Positions 12,901 through 23,272 of a stretch of 64,000 nt of DNA are shown here, piece by piece (within the stretch, counting starts at the first letter, position 1; every line of letters starts with the position of its first letter). The stretch is from Cryptomeria japonica (lineage: Eukaryota; Streptophyta; Pinopsida; Cupressales; Cupressaceae). Position numbers and translations under genes: made by a program. The notes below the pieces were generated by a model. The model saw nothing but the letters and a program-made list of their open reading frames with translations, searched no databases and was not told the origin of the DNA. The stretch spans positions 268,820,575-268,884,574 of the forward strand of contig NC_081407.1 of assembly GCF_030272615.1 (NCBI RefSeq), read 5' to 3'.

Positions 12901-13640
12901 GTACATATTAGCTGGCCACCACAGTTATTGCTAGCTCTCATGTTTGTTTAATGTTATCATTTTTAGGTTGCGAGCTAGTGACTAGATAGTTTGTGGTTAA
13001 GTTTTATGGTTATCGCTAGCTCGCGAGGTAAAATGCCTGAAGATGTGATCAAGCCACGAGCTAGCAACAAGTTGGTTTGGGTTTACATCGCGAGGTCTCT
13101 AGATTTTTGGGTGTTAGCATTGTATGTTACCGAGCTAGAGATTGTTAATGAAATTGCTTTGGTCACGACATCTCGAGTTGGTCTGATGTCATACATTATA
13201 ACCATGAGAGTTAGCGAGTAACTCATTTCATACAGTTGTTGCTAGCTCTCATGTTTGTTTAATGTTAGCATTTTTAGGTCGCGAGCTAGTGACTAGATAG
13301 TTTGTGGTTAAGTTTTATGGTTATTGCCATCTCGCGAAGTTAAATGTCTGAAGACTTGATCAAGCCGCAAGCTTGCGAGTGAAATGCTAGCGGCTTAGAG
13401 ATAAATAGTTTTATGTTGGTGAGTATGCGATAAGGGTTAAAGTTACCACTATCTCCAAGTCACTGCGGTGACGAGGACTTAACATTTTGTGGACGAGAAT
13501 TGGCGAGTGGCAGTTTAGTTTCCCTCAGTCGCCAGATCTCGAGGTTATGAAGGCTTAGCATTTTCAGCTTGCGAGTTGGAGATAGAGTCGTAAGGGATTG
13601 TCACTAGGTCGCGAGATTTTCTAATGGGCAGTCTTTCAGG
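12901..13640. repeat. CTCGC/GCGAG palindromic repeat array, right copy
   Basis: Same repeat family as 5930-6960, in direct orientation to it. It also contains its own tandem duplication with a unit of about 310 bp. The segment from gctagctctcatgtttg near 12930 recurs near 13241, sharing gcgagctagtgactagatag and then gatcaagcc. By eye there are about 10 perfect gcgag or ctcgc words. Confidence 0.7.
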
Positions 13641-13679
13641 CAAAGAGTTGACAACTGTGTGCCACGTGTTTTAATGACT

Positions 13680-14084
13680 TAATATCTTGAAATCACCAAT
13701 ATTTTTTTTTATGGTTTGAAAATAGCTTGAAATCGCCAATATTTTATTTTTATGGTTTGAAAATAGGTTGAAATCGCCAATATTTTTTTTTAATGGTTTG
13801 AAAATAGGTTGAAATTGCCAATGCAAATATTTTTTTGGTTTTAAAAACATTACAATTCGGCCATGCAAATATTTTTTTGGTTTTAAAAACATTACAATTT
13901 GCCAGGATTTTTCACAAAATTTGAGCGATCATGACTAATTCGCCAATGGAGATTATTATTTTTTCTCCGTAAACTGCAAAAATTTGCCAGTAAAATTAAA
14001 AATTTCCTTGAGAATTATACAGCTTTCGCCAGGTTTTTACACCTTGTCAAGGGGGGGGGGAGGGGGTTCTTACAGTTTTCCCTG
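13680..14084 (+). repeat. hAT right subterminal tandem repeats and terminus
   Basis: Four tandem units of about 41 bp, each with gaaatcgccaat followed by a T run and atggtttgaaaata (starts near 13687, 13727, 13768, 13808). Two units of about 40 bp follow, with gcaaatatttttttgg and acattacaatt (13823, 13864). Then come single attcgccaatgg, tttgccag and ttcgccagg motifs. The element ends cttacagttttccctg at 14084. These mirror the left-end motifs. Confidence 0.7.
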
Positions 14085-14092
14085 CTAAGAAC
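14085..14092. repeat. Right target-site duplication of the hAT element
   Basis: Reads ctaagaac, matching ataagaac at 1903-1910 in 7 of 8 positions. Confidence 0.85.
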
Positions 14093-14588
14093 CCAATTTT
14101 TCATTCCAGAACAAAGCATATTTCTATTCGGTATCACTTCTTGAGAGAAAAAATCTTGGAAAATGAAGTAAAAATTAAATATGTACCTACCAAATCACAA
14201 GTTGCAAATATTTTTAGAAAGGTGTTGTGAAAAGATACTTTTGAATATGTTCGACAAATGTTAGGGGTTATTCTCCTTCCTAGTTTGAACTAAATGCATT
14301 TGGCAATGCATTAGTCTAGGATATTTCATGCATATTTCAGTCTAAGCTAATATTTGGAGCTTCCTCTTAGGGGGAGTTATGTGGTTTTTGAAGTTGAGCT
14401 AATGATCACCTTTGTCCTTGATGTCAAAGGGGTATAGGTATCAGAAGTTTGTGCTTGAGAAGTTTGGAGAAGGCAGTATATAGTTTTTCTTTCTAAGGGG
14501 GAGAAGTGTTTTTGAGAAGTCTTGTTGAACATGTTGGAGAAATTGTCTATTATTGATGAATGTTGCCATCAATTACAAAGGGAGAGAT
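14093..14588 (+). pseudogene. Copia A RNase H C-terminus, 3' leader and polypurine tract
   Basis: Continues the RNase H split at 1910: PIFHSRTKHISIRYHFLREK, then YVPTKSQVANIF, a stop, and DTFEYVRQMLGVI, ending near 14290. This C-terminal pattern (H-T/S-K-H-I, long helix, D-I-F-T-K-P-L region) is standard for plant Copia. About 290 bp of untranslated sequence follows, then a polypurine tract at 14576-14588 (acaaagggagagat) directly before the 3' LTR. Confidence 0.9.
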
Positions 14589-15697
14589 TGTTACAAATGT
14601 GACTTTGATTGATGTTTTAGTATGGTTGTTATTGATGCCAACGTATTGATTCAGTTTTAGTGTTTGGTTTTTGCTCCAGATGTTTTGATTTATTGTAGAT
14701 ATATTTATGATATGTTGGTCCGTTGTTGGATATTGTTTTGGGATTCTTCTCTCATGTTTTGGTGGTCCAAAAAGTGTTCTCCGGAAATCTATGTTGTGGT
14801 GATGATATTTGTTTAACAGAGTTTGCAAAGCTTCACATTGCTCCACATCTTTAGTTCTCTTGTTGTGTTTTTGGATTTATACTTCTAATGCATATATGTT
14901 TGTTATTCTGATTTGACACATTTTTGTGCTCCAAAATTATTCTTATTTGGTCTGTTTAACCTCAAATGCTCTATCTTCTCAGTTCAATAATTGAGGCATT
15001 TGGATAACATGTTATTGGATTGTGGTGTGGTCCACTTCTCATTCCTTTCCACCACAAGAATGCTTAGTGAAGACCTATTTTGAATTATGGTTTATTATCT
15101 CCTTGGCTGACTTGGAAAAACTATTTTGGAGATTAGTATATATAGATAATGGTTGCAATGAAATATATATAAGAGGGTTATATAGTACACGAAGTTTATT
15201 GTAAAAGGAAGATCTATCATTGGTGATGCAAAGTGGTTGATCAGTGTGGTTGTTTGTTGATGTTGTTTGGTATTGGTGGTAGTGAGCTTAAGGTTTCTTT
15301 TGGCATTGTAGCAGAGTGGCAGTTGTGCCTTTGTGGTAAATTCTTTCTTTCTTCCTCTGAGTAGCGAGCCCTCCTTTTTCTGGCAATTTTAGCTGGGCAG
15401 TGAGCTCACCCGTAGTGAGAAACTCAGGCAGTGATCCATCTTGTAAAAATCACTTTAACTGGTGTCGCCCTAACAGGTGTTTTCATATTTAGAACTAACA
15501 TTCTCTATGGTTTTTCCCTTCTTGGGTTTTCCACGTCATATTTGGTGTTTCATGTGTGTGTTGTTTTATGCTCTTATATATTCTTGGTTAAATAATTTGA
15601 ATCTAATCTATATCAGATTTGTTTATGTGGGAATTGCATTATAATTTGTAATAAACAACTAATTCATCCCCCTCTCAGTTGTCCAGAATATTCAATA
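14589..15697 (+). mobile_element. Copia A 3' LTR
   Basis: Starts TGTTACAAATGTG right after the polypurine tract. It has the recurrent U5 module (tggtttttccc, then gggttttccacgt) at 15511-15535 and an attcatccccctctcagt tract at 15662. The right edge is set near 15697 because recognisable Gypsy integrase resumes there; the last bases read attcaata, a likely decayed form of the usual caaca end. The matching 5' LTR lies left of the window, so no TSD can be checked. Confidence 0.75.
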
Positions 15698-16187
15698 GGC
15701 TTTGTAGAGAACCTGAAGAGCTTGCATGAAGAAGTGAGAAATCATATTGATAAGATGAATAATCAGTACAAGGCTAAGGATGATAAGTACCTAAGAAAAG
15801 AGAGGTTTCCAATGGGAACATATAATAAATTAAAGATGAAGAAATTTGGGCCATGCAGAATCCTGAAGAAGCATGATTCAGGAAATGCTTATGAGGTAGA
15901 GTTTCCAAGTGGACTTAACATTTCACTTATCTTCAATATTTTAGATTTGATAGAGTATCATGAAGGTGGTATTGAAGATGAAACAACAAAAGCATAGTGG
16001 AATGTTCCAACAACTACTTCAAAGAAAGAGGAGATATAAGACATCTTAGATAGCTGTGTGGGCAAAAGCACAAGAAACATACAATATGAGGAGTATTTGG
16101 TCAAGTGGAAAGGAAGGCTTGTTGAAGATTATTCATGGTTGTCTAAAGAAGAGGTTAATCGCCTTGGTTTTCCTCTGAACACCTGAG
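15698..16187 (+). pseudogene. Gypsy chromovirus integrase C-terminus and chromodomain
   Basis: Remnant of the Gypsy element that Copia A invaded. 15722-15997 gives the integrase tail (LRKERFPMGTYNKLKMKKFG, then SGNAYEVEFPSGLNIS). 16041-16187 gives a chromodomain: YEEYLVKWKGRLVEDYSWLS. There is a stop at 15995 and another near 16039. The chromodomain at the integrase end assigns it to the chromovirus branch of Ty3/Gypsy, in which it targets integration to chromatin. The 5' part of the element is outside the window. Confidence 0.9.
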
Positions 16188-17040
16188 ATGTGAACTTCTC
16201 AAATTACTTCGAGTGTTTGATGCATGAGCATCTAGGGTGTAGGAGAAATCTTGCATCACCCAAAAAAAGAAATATATTTTATTTTATTTTGTAGTTTCTC
16301 CTTAGTTTTGTGGGACCCATTAGGTTGGATACACTATATAAGACATGTAGAAGCTAAAAATAGCCAAAAATAGTCATGTGCTATTTTCAAGACTTTTGCT
16401 CATTTTTGTCATATGGATGTGAAAACTAGTCCGAAGGAGTGAAATTGAAAAATAAGATGATTGCATAATCAACTCAATATCCTGAATGGTTTGAAAGATG
16501 TCAAAGTTTTTGTCTAGAGCAATTTCTCCAATGAAGCTTAAAACTCAAAATTGAAAGCCTTAGAGGCCCTGAAAAGGTTCAAAACCCAGACAAATAGATC
16601 TTTGATGTATTTGTTTTTGTAGGTCTCTTCATAAGCTTTCCAACGATAGATTATAATAGAAAATCAGATGCCCATGTCAAAAGTTATCGCTCTCGGAAGC
16701 TGTGCCACCAAAACTCAAGTTTCAATGAAATTCCATTTGGGTGGGAAAAATGAATCGATGGATCGCTGGGTGCCAAAAGGGAAAAAATTACACTTCTAGA
16801 ACATTTTAAGGTGATTATAAATGTTATATAAAGGGGTGAACGAGGGTTATAGAGGACAGTTCTGGTAGTGCAGATTATTGCAATGGGAATGCCCATGTGA
16901 TTGTTACATGATATTTTCCGAATGTTGTAATTTCATTTCATTGAGATAATAGAAAGCAAGTGTTTCCTCTCTTGCATTTTATGTTTATTTCTCTATTGTT
17001 GTTGTACATTTGGGTTTATAAGGAGAGAAATTGTCCTCTT
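16188..17040 (+). mobile_element. Gypsy chromovirus 3' untranslated region and LTR portion
   Basis: Directly follows the chromodomain stop. It contains two candidate TATA boxes, TATATAAG (16335-16342) and TATATAAAG (16825-16833), as expected in U3. The LTR start is probably near tgatgcatgagcatc (16219) or tgtaggagaaatc (16240); neither is proven because no second LTR is available. The 3' edge is not defined. Confidence 0.5.
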
Positions 17041-17649
17041 TAATTAAATTAATATTTTTATTTATTTAATTATCGCCTTTCTTCTATTAATTAAATAAAT
17101 CTTTATTTATTTAATTAATTCGTTAACTTTTTCTTCTATGACACATGCCACTTATATATATCTCTTAATCCTCTCTTACCTACCCCCTTTATCATTTTAT
17201 TATTTCTTCTACATACCCTTTAATCTTAGCCGACTATTTATCCTCTTCATCTTTTAATCGCATCCCTCAATTTCCTAAAGTTTCTTCTATATAAGAAGAT
17301 ACCCTTCTTCATTGTCAACCCTAATGACTGCGTCAATCAAGCCTTCTTGCGATCAAGCTATCAACCACAATCCATTCTTTATTGAGCTCTTGTGCACACA
17401 TAAAATCTGAGAGCAAATATATCAAACAAGATCAATGGAGATAGGAGACAATAAAGATTGAAACCCTACTTGACATGTGAATGGTAATATTGCTTTATTT
17501 TGATGATTTGCATGATCTTAGGTATCTCTATTGGTGTATGGTGGATGTTTCATTGTAGGACTTAGATTTTTTATGGTTGGATCTTTATGGTTTACAATAA
17601 GTTTTCATCATCATATTTTCACCATATACACCCCTCATCATTATCTATT
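17041..17649. other. AT-rich LTR-like sequence, unassigned
   Basis: Begins with alternating attaattaaataaat and tatttatttaatta blocks (17040-17130), like those at 60890-61210 and 63765-63955. It continues as pyrimidine-rich leader-like sequence. It could be the end of the chromovirus LTR or a separate Gypsy-type solo LTR. I found no TSD. Confidence 0.35.
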
Positions 17650-17654
17650 TGTAT

Positions 17655-18828
17655 TGCTACAAATATATTCTTTGTTGTCATTGATGTCAAACAGTGTGGT
17701 TCGAATGGGTTTTGGTCCAGACAACAAAAAAATTAGTTACAATGATGATGTTTACAATTATTCTTTTGGACTAGAGGTCACTTTGGATTGGTATTATGGT
17801 TTGGTTATAGATAGTTTGCATTGGCCATTGATTCACTTGATATTAACATGTTTGAATGTTGTTGATGGTAAAGACAGTTGGAAGTTTGATTATTGTGGCA
17901 CAGGTGTTGCTTGTTTTGGTCTAGATTCATGATATTTTAAATTTATATGATTGGTACATATGTTTGGGCTATTCTATTAGAGTTAGTTGTAACATACACT
18001 TTTGGTTCGGTGATGACACATGAAGTGTTTTTTTGGTCCAGAGTTGCTCATTTGGTTTTTGGCTTTGGTTTGGATTAGGTTGTTGTGTTTCATATTTTGG
18101 TCTGGTTGTATATTTCAGGTAAAAAATGTGCATACACGTTACAATCTTTCTTTTGTCCGACTTGGTGAAGATATTGTTGTTCCAATTTGGTATATTTATA
18201 CATACACATTATAGATGACTTGTGTGTGAGAAAAGATAGAGATACACGTGCATGTGGAATACGGTAGTGAATATGTGTGCAACTTCATGTAAGGATGATG
18301 ATGCAAGTAAAGTTACTACATTAGAGTGTATTGTAGTACAGAGGTGACAATTGATATAAGAGCAATGATCTAGAAACTTGGAGGTCCAGATACTTCACAA
18401 AGGTCAGAATTTGTGCTATAACAGAAACCACAATCAACATACAAAGATGCCTTTATTCATGTAGTTCTTTTTCTATATCTTGTAATACCGTGTCTTTCCC
18501 TGTTATAGTTAGCATTAGGTCTACAAGTCATTTTTTTAATCTTTCCCCAAGTACAGTTAGCTCTCTTTTTGTAAAATATTTTTATAGTGGTTCATTTCTA
18601 TGGGTTGGCACTCACCATGGTTTTTCCTAGCTTGGATTTTCCACGTATAAATATTGGTGTTCTTGTGTTAATGATTTTATGATTCTTCATTTAATACTCT
18701 TTGAAGTGGATGCATGGAATAAACTTGTTTGATGCAAGATTGAAGTCTAAAATATTAGTTAATGCTAATTCACCCCTGTGCCCCCCACCCCCCCTCCCCC
18801 CCCCTGAGCATTCAGTGTGTGTTCAACA
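17655..18828 (+). mobile_element. Solo Copia-type LTR with perfect TSD
   Basis: 1174 bp, from TGCTACAAATAT to GTGTTCAACA, flanked by tgtat at 17650-17654 and 18829-18833. It carries the U5 module (ccatggtttttcc, then ggattttccacgt) at 18617-18643 and a long cytosine tract at 18776-18804. No internal region or second LTR adjoins it, so it is a solo LTR left by recombination between LTRs. Open frames inside it (17531-17932, 18020-18214) are incidental. Confidence 0.88.
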
Positions 18829-18833
18829 TGTAT

Positions 18834-19329
18834 TACTCCTCATGTTTAGAAATAATTGGGAGTATGTGAAGAACGCATTTCATGTCTTGGATACTCTACA
18901 TCAATATATTTGCATGCCAACTTCAAGAAGCTTAACTTTAGCACAAAAAAAATAGTATCTAGGATATGCATTGAGTACACAAGCATCAATGCCAGCTTGG
19001 AGAAAATTAAGGTGATTCGAGATTGTACAGCTCTATGCAATATCATTGAACTATAAAATTTCTTGAATTTACAAATTACTAATATAGGTTATCCTTAAAC
19101 TCTCATGCATCACTTGGTTTCACACCTAATCATGTATGTAATGGAAATATATTTTTGGATAATTACACAACAAAATGCCTTACAAGAGCTCAAACAATGC
19201 TTTTTCATAAAGTGTACATTCTAGCAATTATTAACATTGAAAAAATATTTGACATTTGAATTGATGCATCTTCCTATTAAATCAAGATGGGCACCCATTT
19301 GTGTACTATTCAATTAATGTTAGTGACAT
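18834..19329 (+). pseudogene. Gypsy RNase H scrap and flank, interrupted by Copia B
   Basis: Very decayed. Around 19210-19320 one can read LAIINIEKIFDI, a stop, IDASSY, then in another frame DGHPFVYYSINVSD. This corresponds to the Gypsy RNase H start (LA-PN-EKPF-IE-DASSY, then QDGHP--YYS). It is cut by the Copia B insertion at 19334, and the other side of the target resumes at 28462. The rest of the interval shows nothing recognisable. Confidence 0.5.
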
Positions 19330-19334
19330 AGTTT

Positions 19335-21768
19335 TGTTGGCAACAATGCAACAAACTAAGAGGGTGGGCAGGGGGGGGGTGAATCAGTTTGCACAAAAAC
19401 TTTACTTAGTTTAAACACAAATCTAGATTTGATAATTCACAATGAAAGCACAAGTTTACACAACATCAACAACACACATAACCCCAATATTTTTGACATG
19501 GATAACCTGGTCAAGGGAAAAACCATGGTGGGAACATACCCACAATGAGATGGTACTCTATTAGATTTTTTTTTATATTTTACAATGCAGAATGCACATG
19601 CATTTAGGCACACTACCTAGAGCTCACTGCTCAAACACAATAACAATAAGGGCTACAACCCTAAGGAAGACTCACCATCTAACAAAAAGATTTGGATTAC
19701 ATCAAGAGAATCGTGAACTAATAGAATAGCATCTCCTAATGCTTGGTTACAGATCCGGTTAAGCATAGTCTGATTTTCCACACTTCCTTCACACTTCTTA
19801 AAGATCAAAACACTTGCTTTCACACTTAGTCAACCACACACTTAGAGATACCATGCAGATACAACTCACAAATGAATATTACATATATTTATACAAACCA
19901 CAACCTATATTTCAAAGTCGGCTCATCAGCCCATAACACAAATTACAAAAATATAACCACACATGCTACAATAACAAATTCAGACCAAAACAATATTGGC
20001 TAAGATATAGTCTGGACCCAAATCAACTCCTCAAACACGCAACACCACCAAGAATTACACCAAAAACATCCACAACATGTTGCAACCATCATGAATGTTG
20101 CATAACACGAAGAACACCGCTGGATAAAAAAAATGATCAACACGTGCACAACGATTAATACGGACCAACAACACAGATAAAAAATGATCTAGAAACATCC
20201 ACAAGAAATGTCAATTACCACAACAACAACTGAACCATCACCACTTACTAGAATCTTCATCATCATTATACCAAACCTCAAGAACACCAACTATACTGAC
20301 TGTCAAATTGAAAAATTCACTTGCGGACCTCCAAATCATGAACCTGTTAGGTCCCGGAGATAATTGAGAGGGAGGGGGGGGGGGGTGGGGATGAATTAGT
20401 TGTCCAATAAATTCAACCAAAAATTACTTAACCAAAACTTAATGCTTCATACCGGTAAACCAAACTTTATGTCGGTAGACTGTCTTAATAGTTAATTGCA
20501 ATACCGGTAAAGATTAATGCATGAAACAAAAAGACAATAACATCCACAACACATAACACCAATATTTGTGCGTGGAAACCCTGTAAGGGGAAAAACCACA
20601 GTGGGAAGCCTTACCCATAATCAAATGATACTACTGCAGATAGTATGTGTTTACAATATGGATTCTGCACATACATAAAGGCCACCTGCCTAGAGCTCAC
20701 TAATCAGTCATAAAATGAGAGTCACATTGACTACGGTTGGATGGTTAGATCCAATGAAAATGTACTGCATAAAATAGCATCTTCATATACTGGATTCAAT
20801 ACCGGTTAAGTTCTGATTGCCTTCACAAAATCTTCCTTCAACCTTCAGATGATGTCTACGTGTATAGCTCTGCTTATTCTCGCATATACCTTATTGCAAT
20901 CCTTTTCGCATTCACAATCACATCTATATTTGATCTTACAAATAAGATCTTACATATATACCATAACCTAAGACCAAATCGAATAGGTCGACTCACTAAA
21001 AGATATTATAATACAATCAATTACAAACAAATCAATATTTGATGCATGATGTCGGCTCAATGCATTTACAATAATAATAAATCATCTCCATAGTGTGTCG
21101 TGCTGATCTAGAATAGATAAGCCTGTCAGTGCTTATCGTGGACCTATTTGCTGGTAACAACAAATATGCAAACCCGAATAAACTATTGACCAAATTGCCA
21201 AAATTGAGTGATCGAATAATGTCTTTGACATAGCCAAGTAGTTTCCAAGTCATTTCAAGTGCCGGTGAACAATATAATCTACCGATGAACCAAATACCGA
21301 TGACTGTGCATAAGTCACTTGCTTGCCGGTGAACATAACCAAAATCTCCAAGTGCTGATAAGTGTTGACAAGTGATGACAGGTGTTGACATCAATGACAA
21401 AACTATATCAACATATCCAAAATACCAATTGAGGACACACATGAACATTCCAAACACTCTGCCAAATCTATAAAACAAGATGTTACAATTCCGGAGCAAT
21501 GCGGAGAAAAAACTAAAACACTGATCAACATTGAATAAATGAAAACCAACCTCAATACTGAACCACACAAATCAATCAAAACACCATGCAAAACATATAA
21601 ACCTTAGTTGAATCAACTAGAGATACTTATCTCAAAACCCTTTAATTTGCAACAACTCATCTACAACACACTAGTCAAACCAACTCATTTAATCTGATTG
21701 CAACACTGGAACACATAGAGAAATATGTTGACAACAATGACAAAACATTATTCCAACAATATCCAACA
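19335..21768 (-). mobile_element. Copia B 3' LTR, split by a nested LTR
   Basis: Matches the 27120-28456 LTR on both sides of an interruption at 20345-21413. In plus orientation the edges are tgttggcaacaatg (left) and tatccaaca (right). It contains the minus-strand U5 module near 19485-19530 and a G-rich tract before gtgaatcag at 19370-19386. Confidence 0.9.
20345..21413 (-). mobile_element. Solo LTR nested in the Copia B 3' LTR
   Basis: 1069 bp, TGTTAGGTCCC to TATCAACA in plus orientation. The surrounding LTR resumes afterwards (aattgaggacacacatgaa at 21431 corresponds to 28113). It carries the same U5 module on the minus strand (20560-20605) and a 12-G tract at 20374-20385, so it is another Copia-type LTR of a different family. 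The TSD is weak: gaacc on the left, tatcc on the right, 3 of 5 matching, so the edges may be off by a few bases. Confidence 0.7.
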
Positions 21769-22079
21769 ATCTCCCCCTTTGGCATTGATAGTAACATATG
21801 AATGTGAAAAAATAATCAATGCAAAGAAAGAAAGCAATCTCCTCATAACAATACAAATATTCACTCTCCCCCCCTTAGGATATTACATAGTTTTTCACAT
21901 GATTCTCTCCCCCTTTGACAACAATGCCAAAGACACATAACTCTCAACAATCTCTAGCTAAACATCTGAACAACAAATCACAACATTGACTACTCCCCCT
22001 GAGTAGCAGTCACCACTCATCAATCCAGAGCACAAGATATAACAGTGAAGTTTACTGGATTGATGCAAATCCATGCATC

Positions 22080-22354
22080 CTAGTTCTCATCAGGAGGGGA
22101 AATCACCCCTAGCTTCTCTTTGAGATACTCAAAGGTATCTTTAGGCAAAGGATTTGTGAAGATATCTGTAATTTGTTCCTTTGTAAATACATATCCCAAT
22201 TTGATTTCCTTTTCATTCGCCTTCTCTCTCAAGAAATGAAACTCGATTGATATATGACTTGTCTTGGAATGCAACACTAGATTCTTAGAAATGTTAATAG
22301 CACTTGAATTATCACAATATATAGCAGTAGGCACATCATATACAACTTTGATAT
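22080..22354 (-). pseudogene. Copia B RNase H C-terminus
   Basis: Minus-strand reading NNIKVVYDVPTAIYCDNSSA, then HSKTSHISIEFHFLREKANE, then IFTNPLPKDTFEYL, ending at a stop at 22080. This is the standard Copia RNase H tail (CDN-SAI, H-KTKHI, PLPK-F). It ends upstream at the junction with the inserted plus-strand LTR at 22355, so the first half of RNase H and most of RT are missing. Confidence 0.9.
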
Positions 22355-23198
22355 TGTTAGCAATTGACACTCATTGGAAACATATGTTATTGATGGCAAC
22401 AAGATTCTATAGAAGGCATATACCGATAGATACCGACATTGGAGTAATCAGGGTCATCACCGACACCAACATCCAACACTTCAGTGAAGTCGACATCAGT
22501 TTGGGATCCAAAAGGTTTTATTTGTAAAATCATTTTGTAATGCATTGTAAGTCGACATAAGGCATATTGTTTGTAAAGGATATATAAGTCAGTTTATTAG
22601 GTCATTTTTATATATGAAAAGGAAGTAGAATAGTGTGATGCGAAGGATATATATGTAGGTTATTTGTATGCGAAAGTTATATCATGCAAAGATTAGTAGA
22701 TTGTTTGTAAAGCATTCTTGGAGGAAAAGAGATACCGGTAAAAGAGTTTGAGGTTTATGAACCGGTACAAAATAGAGCTATAACAGAAACTCTTTTTGAC
22801 ATTATAAATGCATTTTGTGAGTTCACCATTACTGTTTTATCTCAACATAAGCTTGTAGTCAGTGAGACTCTTTTGTGTTGAGCAGTGTGCCTTCTTGCAT
22901 GTGCAGGCCCCCATGCTATGTAATATCTTTCATATGGCCAATGAATTGATATTGTGGGTCACAAATCCCACCGTGGTTTTTCCTCTTTGAGGTTTTCCAC
23001 GTATAAAATTTTGTGTGTTATGGTGTTCATTCATATGGCTGGTTTATTTACTTCATGTTATATGTTTCTTCATTTACCGATTTATGTGTATATGTTATAA
23101 TAAGGTAAAATCTTATATTACCAACAAAACACCGATTCACGCCCCCCCCCCGCACCCCCGCCCCCTCTCAGTGTTCTTGGATTCATTGTATTCCAACA
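22355..23198 (+). mobile_element. 5' LTR of the inserted piece
   Basis: About 844 bp, from TGTTAGCAATTG to TATTCCAACA. The U5 module lies at 22971-23000 (ccgtggtttttcc, then aggttttccacgt), followed by a cytosine-rich tract at 23143-23165 and ctctcagtg. A PBS follows after two bases, which confirms the right edge. Confidence 0.8.
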
Positions 23199-23200
23199 AT

Positions 23201-23213
23201 TGGTATCAGATCC
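23201..23213 (+). other. Primer-binding site (initiator tRNA-Met)
   Basis: TGGTATCAGATCC, two bases after the LTR. It matches the usual plant Copia PBS TGGTATCAGAGC except near its 3' end. Confidence 0.8.
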
Positions 23214-23272
23214 GGGTGCCTCGGAGGAAGTTTAACAGCTTGAGGAAGATCCTGAAATTGGAATCATTGAAC

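Larger units (their letters stand above)
1911..14084 (+). mobile_element. Giant hAT-superfamily DNA transposon (about 12.2 kb)
   Basis: The left end begins CAGAGAG. The reverse complement of the right end begins CAGGGAAAAC, giving short imperfect TIRs of hAT type. Flanks are ataagaac (1903-1910) and ctaagaac (14085-14092), an 8-bp target duplication with one mismatch; 8 bp is the hAT hallmark. Removing the element plus one duplication rejoins the Copia RNase H in frame, which independently confirms both ends. Near both ends are many ttcgcca/tggcgaa motifs, as expected of subterminal transposase sites. Inside are a hAT transposase pseudogene, two CTCGC/GCGAG repeat arrays and a long unrelated coding ghost. 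Autonomous hATs are usually a few kb, so the size is unusual. Part of the interior could be a further nested element whose edges I cannot define. Confidence 0.85.
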
